Shown: in pieces, positions 61,771 through 64,000 of the stretch
Numbering within the stretch: position 1 is the stretch's first letter
How the letters are laid out: every line of letters starts with the position of its first letter
NCBI RefSeq assembly: GCF_029910215.1
Contig: NZ_CP110395.1
Location: 2,666,001-2,730,000, forward strand
Length of the DNA stretch: 64,000 bases
Source of the DNA: Paraburkholderia sp. D15
GTDB taxonomy: Bacteria; Pseudomonadota; Gammaproteobacteria; Burkholderiales; Burkholderiaceae
Direction of reading: 5' to 3'
The notes under the pieces: generated by a model
Told to the model about the DNA's origin: nothing
Database searches by the model: none
The model's input: only the letters and a program-made list of their open reading frames with translations
Position numbers and translations under genes: made by a program

Positions 61771-64000
61771 TCAAACGATATTCTGGGCGAAACCGGCAGC
61801 CGTTTCCATGTCGACCGCCACGATCCGCGACACGCCCTGCTCCTGCATGGTCACGCCGATCAGCTGCTGCGCCATTTCCATCGCGATCTTGTTGTGCGAA
61901 ATGAACAGGAACTGGGTCTTGTCCGACATCGCCCGCACGAGGTTCGCGAAACGTTCGGTGTTGGCGTCGTCGAGCGGCGCGTCCACTTCGTCGAGCAGAC
62001 AGAAAGGCGCGGGATTCAGCTGGAACATCGCGAACACCAGCGCGGTGGCGGTCAGCGCCTTTTCGCCGCCCGACAGCAGGTGAATCGTCGAATTCTTCTT
62101 GCCCGGCGGTTGCGCCATCACCTGCACGCCGGCGTCGAGAATTTCGTCGCCGGTCATGATCAGCTTCGCCTGGCCGCCGCCGAACAGACGCGGGAACAGT
62201 TCGCCGAAGTGGTGATTCACCTGGTCGAACGTGCCTTGCAGCAGCGTGCGCGTTTCGGCGTCGATCTTGCGGATCGCGTCTTCGAGCGTTTCGATCGCGT
62301 TGTTCAGATCCAGCGACTGCGCGTCGAGGAAGCCCTTGCGCTCGGTCGCCGCCTTCAGTTCGTCGAGCGCGGCCATGTTGACGGGCCCAAGCGCGGTGAT
62401 CGCGTTGTTGATGCGCGTGACTTCGCCCTGCAGGTACGACGGCTTCATGTCCGGCGTGAGCTTGGCCTGCAGCTCGGCTTCATCGACACCGGCCGCGGCC
62501 AGTTGCTCGATGAACTGCTCGCCGTTCAGACGCGCGGCCTGTTCCTTCAACTGCAATTCGTTGATGCGGTCGCGCAGCGGCTGCAACGCGCGCTCGGCGG
62601 TCAGACGGGTTTCGTCCGCGGCGCGCAGCTTCGCGGTCAGATCGTCCAGTTCGAGACGCGCGGCATGCAGCGCCTCTTCCTTCACCGCGCGGATGTCGAG
62701 CGCGTCCTGCAAGCCGGTGTGCGCGGTCTGCTCGTTGATGGTTTCAAGCTCGGCGCGAGCGTCTTCCAGCGACGCCGCGACGCGTTCGCTCTGCTCATGC
62801 GCGACCTGGATGCTGCGCTTCAACTCCTCGATGCGGTTCGCCATGTTGCGCGCGGCGAACCGCGCGTCGGTGGCGGCACGATCGAGGTCGCGCGATTGCC
62901 CGCGCGCGGCGGTGAGTGCTTCGTCCAGCGCTTCGAACGCGAGCTGATGATCTTCGAAGCGGGCCTGCAATTCGGCCAGTTCGCCATCGTGACGTTCGAA
63001 ATTCGCTTCGGATTCCGCACGCATCGCGCGCTGTTCGTCGATCTGAGCGGTGATCTCTTCGAGCTCTTCGCGGATCTGCGTGCTGCGCTGCGTGTAGCGC
63101 TCATGCGCCTGCGTGAGCTTGAGCACGTCCATCTGCAATGCATGCACGCGCTGGGTCGCGCGCTCGGCCTGCTGACGCACGTCGGTCAGCGCCTGCGCGG
63201 CTTGCGTGTGCGCGGCTTCGGCGCGGATCGCGGCGGCCTTCGCTTCGTCTGCGAGCAAAGCCTGCGCGCGCACCTGGCGGCCGAGATTTTCGATTTCCTG
63301 CTGACGGGCCAGCATGCCGGCCTGTTCGGAATCGGCGGCATACAACTGCACGCCGACGCGCGTCACCACATGCCCCGCCTTGACGACGAAGGCACCGCCT
63401 TCCGGCAATTGCGAACGCGTGGCGAGCGCCTGCTGCAGGTCGTCCGCGACGAACACCTGGCTGAGCCAGTCGTTCAGCACCGCGCGAATGCCGGCGTCGT
63501 CGATCCGCACCAGCGACAGCAGCGGCCGCAACGCAGCCGGCGCGGCAACCGGCTGAGCGGCCAGCGGCGGCGCGTAGAACGCCAGCTTGGCGGGCGGCGC
63601 ATCGGTCGCGAAGGCCTTGACCCAGTCGAGATTCGACACTTCGAGCGCGGCGAGGCGCTCGCGCAGCACGGCTTCGAGCGCGGCTTCCCAGCCGGCCTCG
63701 ACATGCAGCTTCTTCCACAGACGCGGCAGGCTACCCAGTTCGTGCTTGTCGAGCCACGGCTGGATCTTGCCCTCGGTCTGCACGTTTTCCTGCAGTTGCT
63801 TGAGCGCGGCAAGCCGGGCGTCGAGCTGATGAATCTGCGCGCTTTCCGACTGCACGCGCTCCTGGGCGGCGCGCCGTTCGGCGTCCAGACGCGGCAGGGT
63901 TTCCTGCGCGTCCGCGAGACGCGCCTGGGCGTCGTGGAGAATTTCCTCGTGCTCGGCGAGCTGCATGCGCAACTCCTCGAGCTGCGTTTCGTCGGGCGCG
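61771..64000 (-). CDS. smc: Chromosome segregation ATPase Smc, C-terminal part
   Basis: The last ~743 residues of Smc are present; the gene runs off the window edge, so the N-terminal Walker A head is not seen. It contains the hinge (LGSLPRLWKKLHVEAGWEAA), the long coiled coil rich in Glu, Ala and Arg, and the C-terminal head with the signature LSGGEKALTATALVFAMFQL and Walker B FCLLDEVDAPLDDANTERF. It holds chromosomes together with ScpA/B. It precedes zipA by 117 bases. Confidence 0.95.
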   Translation of the reverse strand, partial: APDETQLEELRMQLAEHEEILHDAQARLADAQETLPRLDAERRAAQERVQSESAQIHQLDARLAALKQLQENVQTEGKIQPWLDKHELGSLPRLWKKLHVEAGWEAALEAVLRERLAALEVSNLDWVKAFATDAPPAKLAFYAPPLAAQPVAAPAALRPLLSLVRIDDAGIRAVLNDWLSQVFVADDLQQALATRSQLPEGGAFVVKAGHVVTRVGVQLYAADSEQAGMLARQQEIENLGRQVRAQALLADEAKAAAIRAEAAHTQAAQALTDVRQQAERATQRVHALQMDVLKLTQAHERYTQRSTQIREELEEITAQIDEQRAMRAESEANFERHDGELAELQARFEDHQLAFEALDEALTAARGQSRDLDRAATDARFAARNMANRIEELKRSIQVAHEQSERVAASLEDARAELETINEQTAHTGLQDALDIRAVKEEALHAARLELDDLTAKLRAADETRLTAERALQPLRDRINELQLKEQAARLNGEQFIEQLAAAGVDEAELQAKLTPDMKPSYLQGEVTRINNAITALGPVNMAALDELKAATERKGFLDAQSLDLNNAIETLEDAIRKIDAETRTLLQGTFDQVNHHFGELFPRLFGGGQAKLIMTGDEILDAGVQVMAQPPGKKNSTIHLLSGGEKALTATALVFAMFQLNPAPFCLLDEVDAPLDDANTERFANLVRAMSDKTQFLFISHNKIAMEMAQQLIGVTMQEQGVSRIVAVDMETAAGFAQNIV

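Overview
The window is a chromosomal segment of a high-GC betaproteobacterium, most likely a member of the Burkholderiaceae close to Paraburkholderia/Burkholderia. The reasons are the gene order rpsB-tsf-pyrH-frr-uppS-cdsA-dxr-rseP-bamA-skp-lpxD-fabZ-lpxA-lpxB-rnhB, the smc-zipA-ligA-def cluster, the ppsA/ppsR pair, protein sequences of beta-proteobacterial type, and dense GC-rich coding. The species cannot be fixed from sequence alone. No rRNA or tRNA gene was seen.

Layout. (1) 1-4710: the end of a glutamate/aspartate ABC importer (gltK, gltL), then two divergent regulator/effector pairs: an MFS exporter with an ArsR-type repressor and a palindromic operator, and an SDR oxidoreductase with a LysR regulator. 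(2) 4777-6923: a hipBA toxin-antitoxin operon with an inverted-repeat operator, then the broken 5' end of a tyrosine integrase gene. (3) 6924-22388: a ~15.5 kb integrative island in the 3' end of guaA. It is bounded by two imperfect copies of a ~44 bp att sequence, both of which encode the GuaA C-terminus TIEWE-stop, and it carries its own P4-type integrase next to guaA. (4) 22371-64000: core genome on both strands: purine synthesis (guaA, guaB), trans-translation and small operons (rnfH, ratA, smpB), SPFH/NfeD, PEP synthase and its regulator, lipid A and outer-membrane biogenesis, translation genes, glnD, a large pseudouridine synthase, def, ligA, zipA and the 3' part of smc.

The island looks like a defence island. 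It holds a HEPN/RES-type NAD-attacking toxin homologue with no antitoxin beside it. Next come an AbiEi-like antitoxin gene with inverted repeats over its promoter and a partner nucleotidyltransferase gene. Then there is a four-gene Qat (QatABCD) anti-phage operon, and a two-gene minus-strand unit of unknown function. An IS21-family element (10773-13270) lies exactly between the 3'-truncated nucleotidyltransferase and the 5'-truncated qatA and has no convincing target duplication. An IS-linked deletion therefore probably fused two defence loci and disabled both; QatA has lost its Walker A region. The integrase fragment beside the left att suggests repeated insertion of related elements at guaA.

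In the core part, genes mostly form tightly overlapping operons. The rpsB-to-rnhB stretch couples translation factors, isoprenoid and phospholipid precursors, BAM assembly and lipid A synthesis on one strand, and a hairpin terminator lies beyond rnhB. The most unusual core feature is a pseudouridine synthase with a ~17-copy 14-residue Arg/Gly/Glu-rich repeat ahead of its S4 and catalytic domains. Qat, HipBA, RES and AbiE are described families. The best candidate for something undescribed is the pair at 18063-20287, whose first product joins an unknown domain and a Cys/His cluster to a TumE-like C-terminus and is followed by a multi-pass membrane protein.
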